In this document: in pieces, positions 1 to 6,549 of the stretch | How the letters are laid out: every line of letters starts with the position of its first letter | Numbering within the stretch: position 1 is the first letter of the stretch | Notes under the pieces: model-generated | The model's database searches: none | Told to the model about the DNA's origin: nothing | Seen by the model: only the letters and a program-made list of their open reading frames with translations | Assembly: GCA_003694825.1 (NCBI GenBank) | Contig: RFJS01000416.1 | Span: forward strand, 1 to 6,549 | DNA from: Verrucomicrobiota bacterium | Lineage (GTDB): Bacteria; Verrucomicrobiota; Verrucomicrobiia; Opitutales; Opitutaceae | Length of the DNA stretch: 6,549 nucleotides | Direction of reading: 5' to 3' | Program-made: the position numbers and the translations under genes

Positions 1-1391
<1,391 letters not shown>

Positions 1392-1413
1392 GGTTTGATG
1401 GAAAAAATGGTAG

Positions 1414-1469
1414 GTGGCGTTGGCGTGGAAAAAAGTGGCGTTGAAGGCGAAACGAGCGGTTGCGAAACG
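1414..1469. repeat. Two pairs of short direct repeats in the divergent intergenic region
   Basis: GTGGCGTTG occurs at 1414-1422 and again at 1435-1443, exactly 21 bp apart, or two helical turns. GCGAAACG occurs at 1447-1454 and again at 1462-1469, 15 bp apart, the second copy overlapping the candidate -35 box of the rightward gene. The repeats are exact and seen directly. That they bind a regulator of the two sulfur genes is inference; in GC-rich DNA short repeats can arise by chance. Confidence 0.4.
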
Positions 1470-1487
1470 CACTGGAATCGCTCTAAT
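1460..1487 (+). promoter_or_regulatory. Candidate sigma-70-like promoter of the cysteine synthase-rhodanese gene
   Basis: TTGCGA at 1460-1465 (4 of 6 against TTGACA) is followed, after a 16 bp spacer, by TCTAAT at 1482-1487 (5 of 6 against TATAAT). Transcription would begin near 1494, about 22 nt before the ATG at 1517, leaving a very short leader with no Shine-Dalgarno sequence. This is the most AT-rich stretch of the window. The call rests on box matching only. Confidence 0.4.
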
Positions 1488-1492
1488 GCGGT

Positions 1493-1511
1493 CTAAATAG
1501 ATATTGTTTAG
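1493..1511. promoter_or_regulatory. Candidate operator: CTAAA/TTTAG inverted repeat before the cysteine synthase start
   Basis: CTAAA (1493-1497) and TTTAG (1507-1511) form a perfect inverted repeat around a 9 bp centre. A further symmetric A/T pair lies inside (1499/1505) and a symmetric G/C pair outside (1491/1513). The element covers the predicted transcription start of the rightward gene and ends 5 bp before its ATG, so a bound protein would block that gene. On the opposite strand the sequence reads TTGACTAAA, which could also serve as a -35 box (TTGACT, 1515-1510) for the reductase gene, although no good -10 follows. An Rrf2-type or other sulfur/cysteine-responsive repressor is a reasonable guess, but no regulator gene is in the window. 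Confidence 0.4.
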
Positions 1512-1516
1512 TCAAG

Positions 1517-2923
1517 ATGGCAAGTAATCACGCAACGCGAGTTTACGACTCGATCCTCGATCTGCTTCCGAACGAGGAGAATCCGACGCCGCTGGTGCGG
1601 CTGCGCCGGGTCGTCCCTTTCAAGCACGCGGTCGTCTACGCCAAGCTGGAGTGGTACAATCCCTTTGGCGCGGTGAAGGACCGGGTGGCGGCAAACCTCA
1701 TCCGCGACGCCGAGGAGCGCGGCATTCTCGGGCCCGGCAAGAAGCTGGTCGAGGCGACATCCGGCAACACGGGCGTGGGGCTGGCCATGATCGGCAACGC
1801 CAGGGGCTATGGCCTGGAGACGCCGCTCTCGGCGGCGATCCCGCTGGAGAAGCGCACGACGCTGCGGTTTTTCGGGACGAAGGTGGTGGAGCTGGACGAC
1901 TCGCTCTGCCCGGCGCCGGGTGCTCCGGAGGGGGCGATCGCCACGGCCCGCGAGAAAGCGCAGTCGGATCCGAGCTATGTCGCGCTGGACCAGTATGCCA
2001 ACGAGGCCAATCCGGGCGGCCACTACCGCACAACCGGTCCGGAGATCTGGCGGCAGACGGGCGGGGAGGTCACCCACTTCGTCGCCGGTCTCGGCACCTG
2101 TGGCACAATCACCGGGACCGGGCGCTTCCTGAAGGAGAGAAACGCGTCCGTGAAGGTGCTCGGGGTCTACCCCGAGGACGGGCACGACATCCCGGGGGTG
2201 CGGAGCAAGCGGCAGCTCGCGCAGACGAAGCTCTACTTTCCCGACGAATACGACGGCGAGGTCGAGGTGACCAACCGCGAGGCCTTCGAGATGTGCCTGC
2301 GGCTCAACCGCGAGGAGAGCATCATTGCGGGGCCGAGCTCGGGCATGGCGCTGGCCGGGGCGCTCAAACTCATCCCGGACGAGCCGGGCGTGGTCGCCGT
2401 CGTGATCTTTCCGGACAACATCTTCAAATACGCCTCCTCGATCTGCCGGCACTTTCCGGAGATGGCGCCGCCGGCGAAGCCGGGGGCCGAGGCCGCCGCG
2501 CCGAGCCGCCGCGAGCAGCTCTTCGAGGCGATGATGGAGAACCTGAAAAACCCGCATGACTCCGTGCGGGTGACGAAGCTCGCCGCGGAGCTGGCCGGCG
2601 GAGCCGCCCCGCTGATCATCGACGTGCGCCCGCCCGATCAATATGCGGAGATGCACGTGCCCGGCGCGATCAACATCCCGCAATCCGAGCTGCCGAACCG
2701 AAAACTCGAGCTGCCCGAGGATCGCGATGCGCCGATCGTCATGGTCTGCGGCATCGGCAAGTTCTCCAAGGAGACCACGCTCTTCCTCAAGTCGCTCGGC
2801 TACCGCAACGTGCGCAACCTCAAGGGCGGCATCAACGAGTGGGTCCGCAAAGGCCAGCCGACCGAAGGCTCGGGCGGAACGGTGGCGGCCGCCGCCGCTT
2901 CCCCGGCGCAGGCCGAGGGCTGA
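1517..2923 (+). CDS. PLP-dependent cysteine synthase fused to a C-terminal rhodanese domain
   Basis: Makes L-cysteine by beta-replacement on an activated serine (O-acetylserine or O-phosphoserine) in the cytoplasm; the fused sulfurtransferase domain may hand on sulfane sulfur. Residues 1-315 are a fold-type II PLP enzyme: GAVKDR with the Schiff-base lysine K54, the substrate loop TSGNTG at 81-86, the phosphate-binding GLGTCGTITGTG at 191-202, and GPSSG at 272-276 near the pyridine ring. An Ala/Pro-rich linker (about 317-332) leads to a rhodanese domain (about 348-447) with IIDVRPPDQY, the CDC25-like GAINIP, and the active-site loop C411-GIGKFS. A low-complexity Ala-rich tail ends the protein. 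At 468 residues it exceeds a stand-alone cysteine synthase (roughly 300-320) by the size of the extra domain. ATG 1517 fits the family N-terminus; no Shine-Dalgarno sequence is visible. It diverges from the reductase gene. CysK versus CysM type is not decidable here, so no symbol is given. Confidence 0.92.
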   Translation: MASNHATRVYDSILDLLPNEENPTPLVRLRRVVPFKHAVVYAKLEWYNPFGAVKDRVAANLIRDAEERGILGPGKKLVEATSGNTGVGLAMIGNARGYGLETPLSAAIPLEKRTTLRFFGTKVVELDDSLCPAPGAPEGAIATAREKAQSDPSYVALDQYANEANPGGHYRTTGPEIWRQTGGEVTHFVAGLGTCGTITGTGRFLKERNASVKVLGVYPEDGHDIPGVRSKRQLAQTKLYFPDEYDGEVEVTNREAFEMCLRLNREESIIAGPSSGMALAGALKLIPDEPGVVAVVIFPDNIFKYASSICRHFPEMAPPAKPGAEAAAPSRREQLFEAMMENLKNPHDSVRVTKLAAELAGGAAPLIIDVRPPDQYAEMHVPGAINIPQSELPNRKLELPEDRDAPIVMVCGIGKFSKETTLFLKSLGYRNVRNLKGGINEWVRKGQPTEGSGGTVAAAAASPAQAEG

Positions 2924-2963
2924 GCGCGGCGCGGTCCGCCGCTCTCCGAACCGAAGCGCGAAG

Positions 2964-2999
2964 AAAAAGGCCGCCAGCCCACCGGGCTGCGGCCTTTTT
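2964..2999. terminator. Bidirectional Rho-independent terminator
   Basis: The left arm runs from AAAAAGGCCGC to AGCCC and pairs with GGGCTGCGGCCTTTTT across an ACC loop. The stem is 16 bp with one bulged C. The hairpin is GC-rich and is bordered by A5 on the left and T5 on the right, so it can end transcription on either strand. It sits 40 bp after the rightward cysteine synthase stop and 68 bp past the stop of the leftward GH5 gene, as expected for convergent genes. Nothing else was recognised in this 144 bp gap. Confidence 0.85.
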
Positions 3000-3067
3000 G
3001 CTGTCTCGGGCGGTGATCCGGCGGGCGTCCGCGCGCCGGTGGTGACACTTGCCGGAGACGGCGCCGT

Positions 3068-4237
3068 TCACTTCGCCGCCTCGGGGGGAAACAGCCCCTC
3101 GAGGATCGGCGTCGGGTTGCCCTGCGGATCGCGGACGGCGAAGCCGCCCATGTAGTCCCACACGGCCCAACCCCAGCCGCGGGCTTCGCAACCGGCGCGG
3201 ACGGCCCCGGTGTAGGCGCGTTTCGATTCCGCCGAGGCCGGCAGGTAGGCGCCGAACTCGCCGAGCAACACCTCCCGGCCGGCGGCGTGTTCCCGCACCC
3301 AGGCTTCGACGGCGGCGAACGGCTTTTCAATGTGTTCCTCGATGGTGAGTTCGCGGCCGCTCCACTCGAGCTGCCAGGCGCCCTCTTCGAAGTATCCGGA
3401 GAGATCGGGCACAGTGCCGGGGAAGGGGATGATGGGCATGTCCGGGGGCATCGAGGCCCAGGAGGCGCGCTGGTGGGTGAAGATGAACGGCTCGTAGAAG
3501 TGGAAGGTCAGGAAGACGTTGGGGTCGTCGGTCATGTCGACGTCCTTGACGTTCTCCCAGTGGCTCCAGCGGTTGCTGGTGATGTAGATCGGTCGGGTGG
3601 GGTTGCTCTCGCGGATGGCCGCGATCATGACGCGGTTGAAGGTGTTGACCTGGTCGTTTTCGGCCGCGACCGGCTCGTTGAGCAGTTCGAAGCGCAGCCA
3701 CGGACCCTCGCCGGCGTAGCGCTCGGCCACCTGCCGCCAGAAGGCGGCGACGCGCTGCATCTTTTCCGGATCGGTGAAGAGGGTGTTGTCCTGGATGTCC
3801 GGGTTGAAGTCGGCCCCCGGGAGAAAATGCATGTCGAGGATGGTGCCGAGGCCGTGCTGGCGGGCCCAGCCCATGGCGCGCTCGAAGGGCGCGGTCTTTG
3901 CCGTGTCGAGCGTGCCGTCCTCGCGCAGCCAGAGACGTCCGTCGACCGGCAGCCGCAGGTGGTCGAATCCCTGCGCGGCGATCCAGGCGACGTCCTCCTC
4001 GTCGAACCAGTCGGCGCCGTAGGTGCGGTCGCCGCCGAGCTGGGAAAGCCAGTGGCTGATGTTGACGCCGCGGCGGAAGGTGAAGGTCGTGTCGGCCGCG
4101 GCGGTGGGGGCTGACTCGGTGTCGGTTCCGGTCGTCGCCGCGTCCCGGGTGGCGGGTTTCGAGCAGGCTGTCATCGAGAGCAGAGCGGTCGCCGCGAGGG
4201 CGGCGAGAAGCGTCGGACGGGTGGGTCTTTGAGACAT
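3068..4237 (-). CDS. GH5-family glycoside hydrolase (cellulase-like), lipoprotein
   Basis: Predicted retaining endo-beta-glycosidase of family GH5, acting outside the cytoplasm on a beta-glucan or related plant polysaccharide. The 389-residue protein starts with a lipoprotein signal: Arg-containing n-region, hydrophobic segment 9-21, then a lipobox-like SMTAC with the lipidated cysteine C25. A Thr/Ala-rich spacer runs to about residue 50. The barrel carries RRGVNISHW (55-63), HLRLPV (93-98, conserved Arg95), ILDMH (133-137), FELLNEP with acid/base E188, FHFYEP (245-250) and LGEFGAY with nucleophile E327, then W360 in AVWDY. All expected catalytic residues are present. An upstream in-frame ATG at 4330 was rejected because it would bury the signal peptide behind 31 extra residues. 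The start has no Shine-Dalgarno sequence. It diverges from the isomerase-dehydrogenase gene. Exact subfamily and substrate (cellulose, mannan, xyloglucan) cannot be read from the sequence. Confidence 0.9.
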   Translation of the reverse strand: MSQRPTRPTLLAALAATALLSMTACSKPATRDAATTGTDTESAPTAAADTTFTFRRGVNISHWLSQLGGDRTYGADWFDEEDVAWIAAQGFDHLRLPVDGRLWLREDGTLDTAKTAPFERAMGWARQHGLGTILDMHFLPGADFNPDIQDNTLFTDPEKMQRVAAFWRQVAERYAGEGPWLRFELLNEPVAAENDQVNTFNRVMIAAIRESNPTRPIYITSNRWSHWENVKDVDMTDDPNVFLTFHFYEPFIFTHQRASWASMPPDMPIIPFPGTVPDLSGYFEEGAWQLEWSGRELTIEEHIEKPFAAVEAWVREHAAGREVLLGEFGAYLPASAESKRAYTGAVRAGCEARGWGWAVWDYMGGFAVRDPQGNPTPILEGLFPPEAAK

Positions 4238-4355
4238 GGAGCGAAAGGATGCTGCGGGCGGCGGGTTTCTCAATCGGGGCGGCTGCTGAAACGTAAGAGT
4301 AGAGGGCGGCCGCTTCGCGCCGAGAGGCACCGCGCCGGTCTAACGAGACGGAGCA

Positions 4356-4388
4356 CCGCGGCCGACGCCGGCGTTGCCGTGGCCGCGG
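4356..4388. other. GC-rich stem-loop in the leader of the isomerase-dehydrogenase gene
   Basis: CCGCGGCC (4356-4363) pairs with GGCCGCGG (4381-4388) across a 17 nt loop, and the loop itself contains the perfect 10 bp palindrome ACGCCGGCGT (4365-4374). The structure lies 49-81 bp before the ATG at 4437. It could be an RNA structure or a protein site, or only a result of high GC. No convincing promoter was found for either gene in the rest of the 199 bp divergent gap (4238-4436). Confidence 0.35.
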
Positions 4389-4401
4389 CCGCGGGTGTGT
4401 G

Positions 4402-4440
4402 ATGGCGGAAAAGCAAACCTGGAAACCACCGGCACGATGA
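4402..4440 (+). CDS. Possible 12-codon upstream ORF coupled to the isomerase-dehydrogenase gene
   Basis: ATG at 4402 opens a short frame, MAEKQTWKPPAR, whose TGA stop overlaps the next gene's ATG in an ATGA arrangement (4437-4440). Such an overlap lets terminating ribosomes restart on the downstream gene, which lacks a convincing ribosome binding site of its own. The frame and overlap are seen directly. Translation is not shown, and a 12-codon frame can occur by chance. The peptide has no run of one amino acid that would suggest attenuation. Confidence 0.25.
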   Translation: MAEKQTWKPPAR

Positions 4441-6365
4441 GAAACGCACTTTCATTCATGGGGGCCAATCTCGTGGCCCGCGAACTCGGCTATCGGATGA
4501 CGGACGGCTGGGGGCAGGGCGACGCCGCGGCGCAGGCTCACTTCCGCCCCATCGAAACCTTCGAGGCGCGCTTCGACGCGCTGCTCGGCGAGATCGCCGC
4601 CCTGGGGTTCGAGGCGATGGATCTCTGGAGCGGCCACCTGCACTATACCTGGGCCACGCCCGAGCACGTCGCCATCGCGCGGCGGCTGCTGGCGAAGCAC
4701 GAGTTGCGCGTCGTGTCCTACGCGGGCGGGTTCGGCGAGAGCCTGCCGGCCTTTCGCAGCGCCTGCCGGCTGTGTGCGGAGTTGAACATCCCGATGCTCG
4801 GCGGCGGCACGCCGCTGCTGCGTTCGCGCCGGGCGGAGGTCGTCGCGGCCTTGCGGGAGTTCGGCCTGATCTTCGCCTGGGAGAATCACCCGGAAAAATC
4901 GGTCGAGGAGATCCTCGCCGCCCTCGGCGACGGGGACGAGGACATCGTCGGTGTCGCGCTCGATACCGGTTGGCTGGCGACTCAGAAGGTCGATGTGCTC
5001 GCGGCGGTGCGCGCGCTCGCGCCGCGTCTCAAGCACCTGCACCTCAAGGACGTGCTCGCGCCCCGGGCGGAGAAGACCGGGTTGATGTTTGTCGACATGG
5101 GGCACGAGACCTGCCGGCTCGGCGACGGCATCGTACCGGTCGAGGCGGTGGTGCGGATGCTTCCGGAAATCGGCTACACCGGCGTGATCACGATCGAGCA
5201 CGAGCCGGAGGAGGGCGATCCGCGCGAGGCCGTGCGCGAGAGCGCCGAGCGGGTGCGGGCCTGGCAGAAAGCGCAGCGGCCGCGCTCGGGGAAGGCCCCG
5301 GTGCGCGTGGCCATCGTCGGCTGCGGCAACATCGCCGGCCAGTATGCCGAGAATGTCGCGCCCCATCCTGAGGTGGAGATCGTCGGCGCCCAGGATCTCG
5401 ACCGCGCCCGGGCCGAGGCGTTTTGCGCGCGGTATGGCGGGACGGTGTATGACCGGCTCGAGGATGTCATCGCGGCTCCCGAGGTCGATGTCGTGGTGAA
5501 CCTCACCATTCACCACGCCCACGTCGAGGTGATCACGAAGTGCCTCGAGGGCGGCAAGCACGTGCACTCGGAAAAGCCGATCGCCATGACCTATGCCGAG
5601 GCGAAGCGGCTCGTGGACCTCGCGGCGGAGAAAAACCTGCGCCTGAGCTGCGCGCCCATTACCTGGATGGGCGAGGCCCAGCAGACGGCGTGGAAACTCG
5701 TGCGTGACGGCAGGATCGGCACGCCGCGCGTCGCCTACGCGGAGGTCAATTGGGGTCGCATCGAATCATGGCACCCGAATCCGGGGCCGTTCTATGAGGT
5801 CGGGCCGGTTTTTGACGTCGCGGTGTATCCGCTCACCCTGCTCACGACCTGGTTTGGCCCGGCGAAGCGGGTGACTGCGGCCGGCGGCGTGGTCTACCCC
5901 GACCGCGTGACGAAGGAGGGGAAGCCGTTCACCATCACCACGCCGGAGTGGACGTGTGCCGTCGTCGAGCTGGCCTCGGGCGTTCGCGCCCGTGTGACGG
6001 CGAGTTTCTACGTGGGCTGGAACACGCGGCAGCACGGCCTCGAAGTCCACGGCGACAAGGCCATGGTCGCGCTCGACCGCTGGGATGTCTTCGACACCGG
6101 CGTGTGGTTTGCCCCGCTGGAGCAGCGCGACGGAGCCACGCGTGTGCCGCTGCTGCGCCCCGGGGTGCCGGGCATCGAGTTCGGCCGCGGCATCGTCGAG
6201 CTCGCCCAGGCCATCCAGGAGAACCGCCCGCACCGCGCCCAGGGGGCGCAGGCCGCCCACGTCGTCGAGGTCATGGAGGCCATCCATGGCTGCCTTGGCG
6301 ACGGTCGGCCGCGCGCGATTCACTCGACCTTCGACGCCCCCGAGCCCATGGACTGGGCCCGGTAG
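4437..6365 (+). CDS. Fusion of TIM-barrel sugar isomerase/epimerase and Gfo/Idh/MocA dehydrogenase
   Basis: A 642-residue two-domain enzyme with no signal peptide, so presumably cytoplasmic. Residues 1-280 are an AP-endonuclease-2-type (sugar phosphate isomerase/epimerase) TIM barrel; the probable metal ligands are E149 (AWENH), D176 (ALDTGW), H202 (KHLHLKD) and E254 (TIEHE). A short basic linker (about 278-288) leads to a Gfo/Idh/MocA oxidoreductase. Its Rossmann start is VAIVGCGNIAGQY (291-303), the NAD(P)-site lysine is K380 in SEKPIA, and FDVAVYPLT places D460 and Y464 at the second catalytic site. Tyr there instead of the usual His resembles the glucose-fructose oxidoreductase/dihydrodiol dehydrogenase branch. 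All core motifs are intact in both halves. ATG 4437 matches the usual MRNALSFMGANLVARELGY start; the in-frame TTG at 4374 would add atypical residues. The protein likely oxidises a sugar or glycoside and then isomerises or cleaves the keto product; the substrate is unknown. Confidence 0.88.
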   Translation: MRNALSFMGANLVARELGYRMTDGWGQGDAAAQAHFRPIETFEARFDALLGEIAALGFEAMDLWSGHLHYTWATPEHVAIARRLLAKHELRVVSYAGGFGESLPAFRSACRLCAELNIPMLGGGTPLLRSRRAEVVAALREFGLIFAWENHPEKSVEEILAALGDGDEDIVGVALDTGWLATQKVDVLAAVRALAPRLKHLHLKDVLAPRAEKTGLMFVDMGHETCRLGDGIVPVEAVVRMLPEIGYTGVITIEHEPEEGDPREAVRESAERVRAWQKAQRPRSGKAPVRVAIVGCGNIAGQYAENVAPHPEVEIVGAQDLDRARAEAFCARYGGTVYDRLEDVIAAPEVDVVVNLTIHHAHVEVITKCLEGGKHVHSEKPIAMTYAEAKRLVDLAAEKNLRLSCAPITWMGEAQQTAWKLVRDGRIGTPRVAYAEVNWGRIESWHPNPGPFYEVGPVFDVAVYPLTLLTTWFGPAKRVTAAGGVVYPDRVTKEGKPFTITTPEWTCAVVELASGVRARVTASFYVGWNTRQHGLEVHGDKAMVALDRWDVFDTGVWFAPLEQRDGATRVPLLRPGVPGIEFGRGIVELAQAIQENRPHRAQGAQAAHVVEVMEAIHGCLGDGRPRAIHSTFDAPEPMDWAR

Positions 6366-6372
6366 AAGGTGG

Positions 6373-6525
6373 GGGCAGGCAGCTTGCCTGCCCATGCGCC
6401 AGCCGGCGTGAGTACGTGTGGGCAGGCAGCTTGCCTGCCCATGTATCAGTCCCTTGGAGCATGTGGGGGCGGGCAGCCTGCCCGCCCTCCCGTCAGTCTG
6501 GCCATCATCTGCGGGCAACCTGCCC
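6373..6525. repeat. Array of four palindromic hairpin units at 46-47 bp spacing
   Basis: Units 1 (6373-6393) and 2 (6420-6440) are identical: arm GGGCAGGCA, loop GCT, arm TGCCTGCCC. Unit 3 (6467-6487) has arms GGGCGGGCA and TGCCCGCCC with loop GCC, a paired change that keeps all nine base pairs. Unit 4 (6513-6525) is shortened to GGGCA-ACC-TGCCC. Unit starts lie 47, 47 and 46 bp apart. The sequences between are related: spacers 1 and 2 match at 14 of 26 positions, mostly differing by transitions, and CAG(T/C)C recurs at the same place in all three. The first hairpin begins 8 nt after the fusion gene's stop and has no T-tract, so it resembles a REP-like 3' element more than a classical terminator. 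Nothing was recognised in 6526-6549. Confidence 0.8.
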
Positions 6526-6549
6526 CTCGACCGCCCGGTCTTCATGCGC

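Noticed and set aside
1508..2683. 391-codon open frame on the minus strand
   Set aside because: Antisense to the cysteine synthase-rhodanese gene; no recognisable domain, Arg/His/Leu-rich shadow composition.
3287..4114. 275-codon plus-strand frame opposite the GH5 gene
   Set aside because: Antisense shadow. The minus-strand product has the complete GH5 catalytic set and a lipoprotein signal.
4238..4330. Upstream in-frame start for the GH5 gene (ATG at 4330)
   Set aside because: It would place 31 Pro/Arg-rich residues before an otherwise standard lipoprotein signal peptide. MSQRPTRP at 4237 is the better start.
4374..4403. Promoter-like pair TTGCCG / TGTGAT before the fusion gene
   Set aside because: Each box matches consensus at only 4 of 6 positions, the spacer is 18 bp and the region is GC-rich, so it is not distinguishable from chance.
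4374..4436. TTG start for the isomerase-dehydrogenase fusion
   Set aside because: The added residues do not resemble the family, while MRNALSFMGANLVAREL at 4437 matches the usual N-terminus.
4452..5567. 371-codon minus-strand frame
   Set aside because: Antisense to the isomerase barrel; no family motifs and an atypical Arg/His/Asp-rich composition.
6373..6525. CRISPR array
   Set aside because: Even spacing suggested it, but repeats are only 21 bp and strongly palindromic, spacers are diverged copies of each other instead of unique sequences, the last unit is degenerate, and no cas gene is present.
5766..6545. 259-codon minus-strand frame running through the repeat array
   Set aside because: Its repeated QASCLP/QAACP-like peptides are only the translation of the hairpin units. 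The rest is antisense to the dehydrogenase domain.

Overview
The window looks like a piece of a high-GC bacterial chromosome, with strong G/C preference at third codon positions. The long open frames antisense to each real gene are a by-product of that composition. Gene content (a verrucomicrobial-looking nitrite/sulfite reductase, a cysteine synthase with a C-terminal rhodanese domain, a GH5 lipoprotein, a sugar isomerase fused to a Gfo/Idh/MocA dehydrogenase), the lack of clear Shine-Dalgarno sequences and the clustered small palindromes suggest a member of the PVC group, perhaps Verrucomicrobia/Opitutales. That assignment is inference from recalled family resemblance; no search was possible.

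Layout: (1) 1-1391, minus strand: siroheme-type sulfite/nitrite reductase, cut by the left window edge before its last cluster-ligand pair. (2) 1392-1516: compact divergent intergenic region with two sets of direct repeats, a candidate promoter and a CTAAA/TTTAG inverted repeat directly before the next start codon. (3) 1517-2923, plus strand: cysteine synthase-rhodanese fusion. (4) 2964-2999: strong hairpin serving as a terminator for both converging genes. (5) 3068-4237, minus strand: secreted or outer-membrane GH5 glycosidase lipoprotein. (6) 4238-4436: second divergent intergenic region, GC-rich, with a stem-loop and a 12-codon upstream ORF. (7) 4437-6365, plus strand: TIM-barrel sugar isomerase/epimerase fused to a Gfo/Idh/MocA dehydrogenase. 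(8) 6373-6525: array of four hairpin units at 46-47 bp spacing; it may run on past the right edge.

The left half reads as a sulfur-assimilation pair: the reductase would make sulfide from sulfite, and the divergently transcribed fusion would put sulfide, or rhodanese-bound sulfane sulfur, into cysteine. The right half reads as carbohydrate use: an exported GH5 enzyme cuts a beta-linked glycan, and a bifunctional protein, apparently cytoplasmic, oxidises and isomerises (or eliminates) a sugar product. The most unusual items are the two domain fusions, the duplicated cysteine pattern in the N-terminal half of the reductase, and the regularly spaced hairpin array, which shows a compensatory base change.
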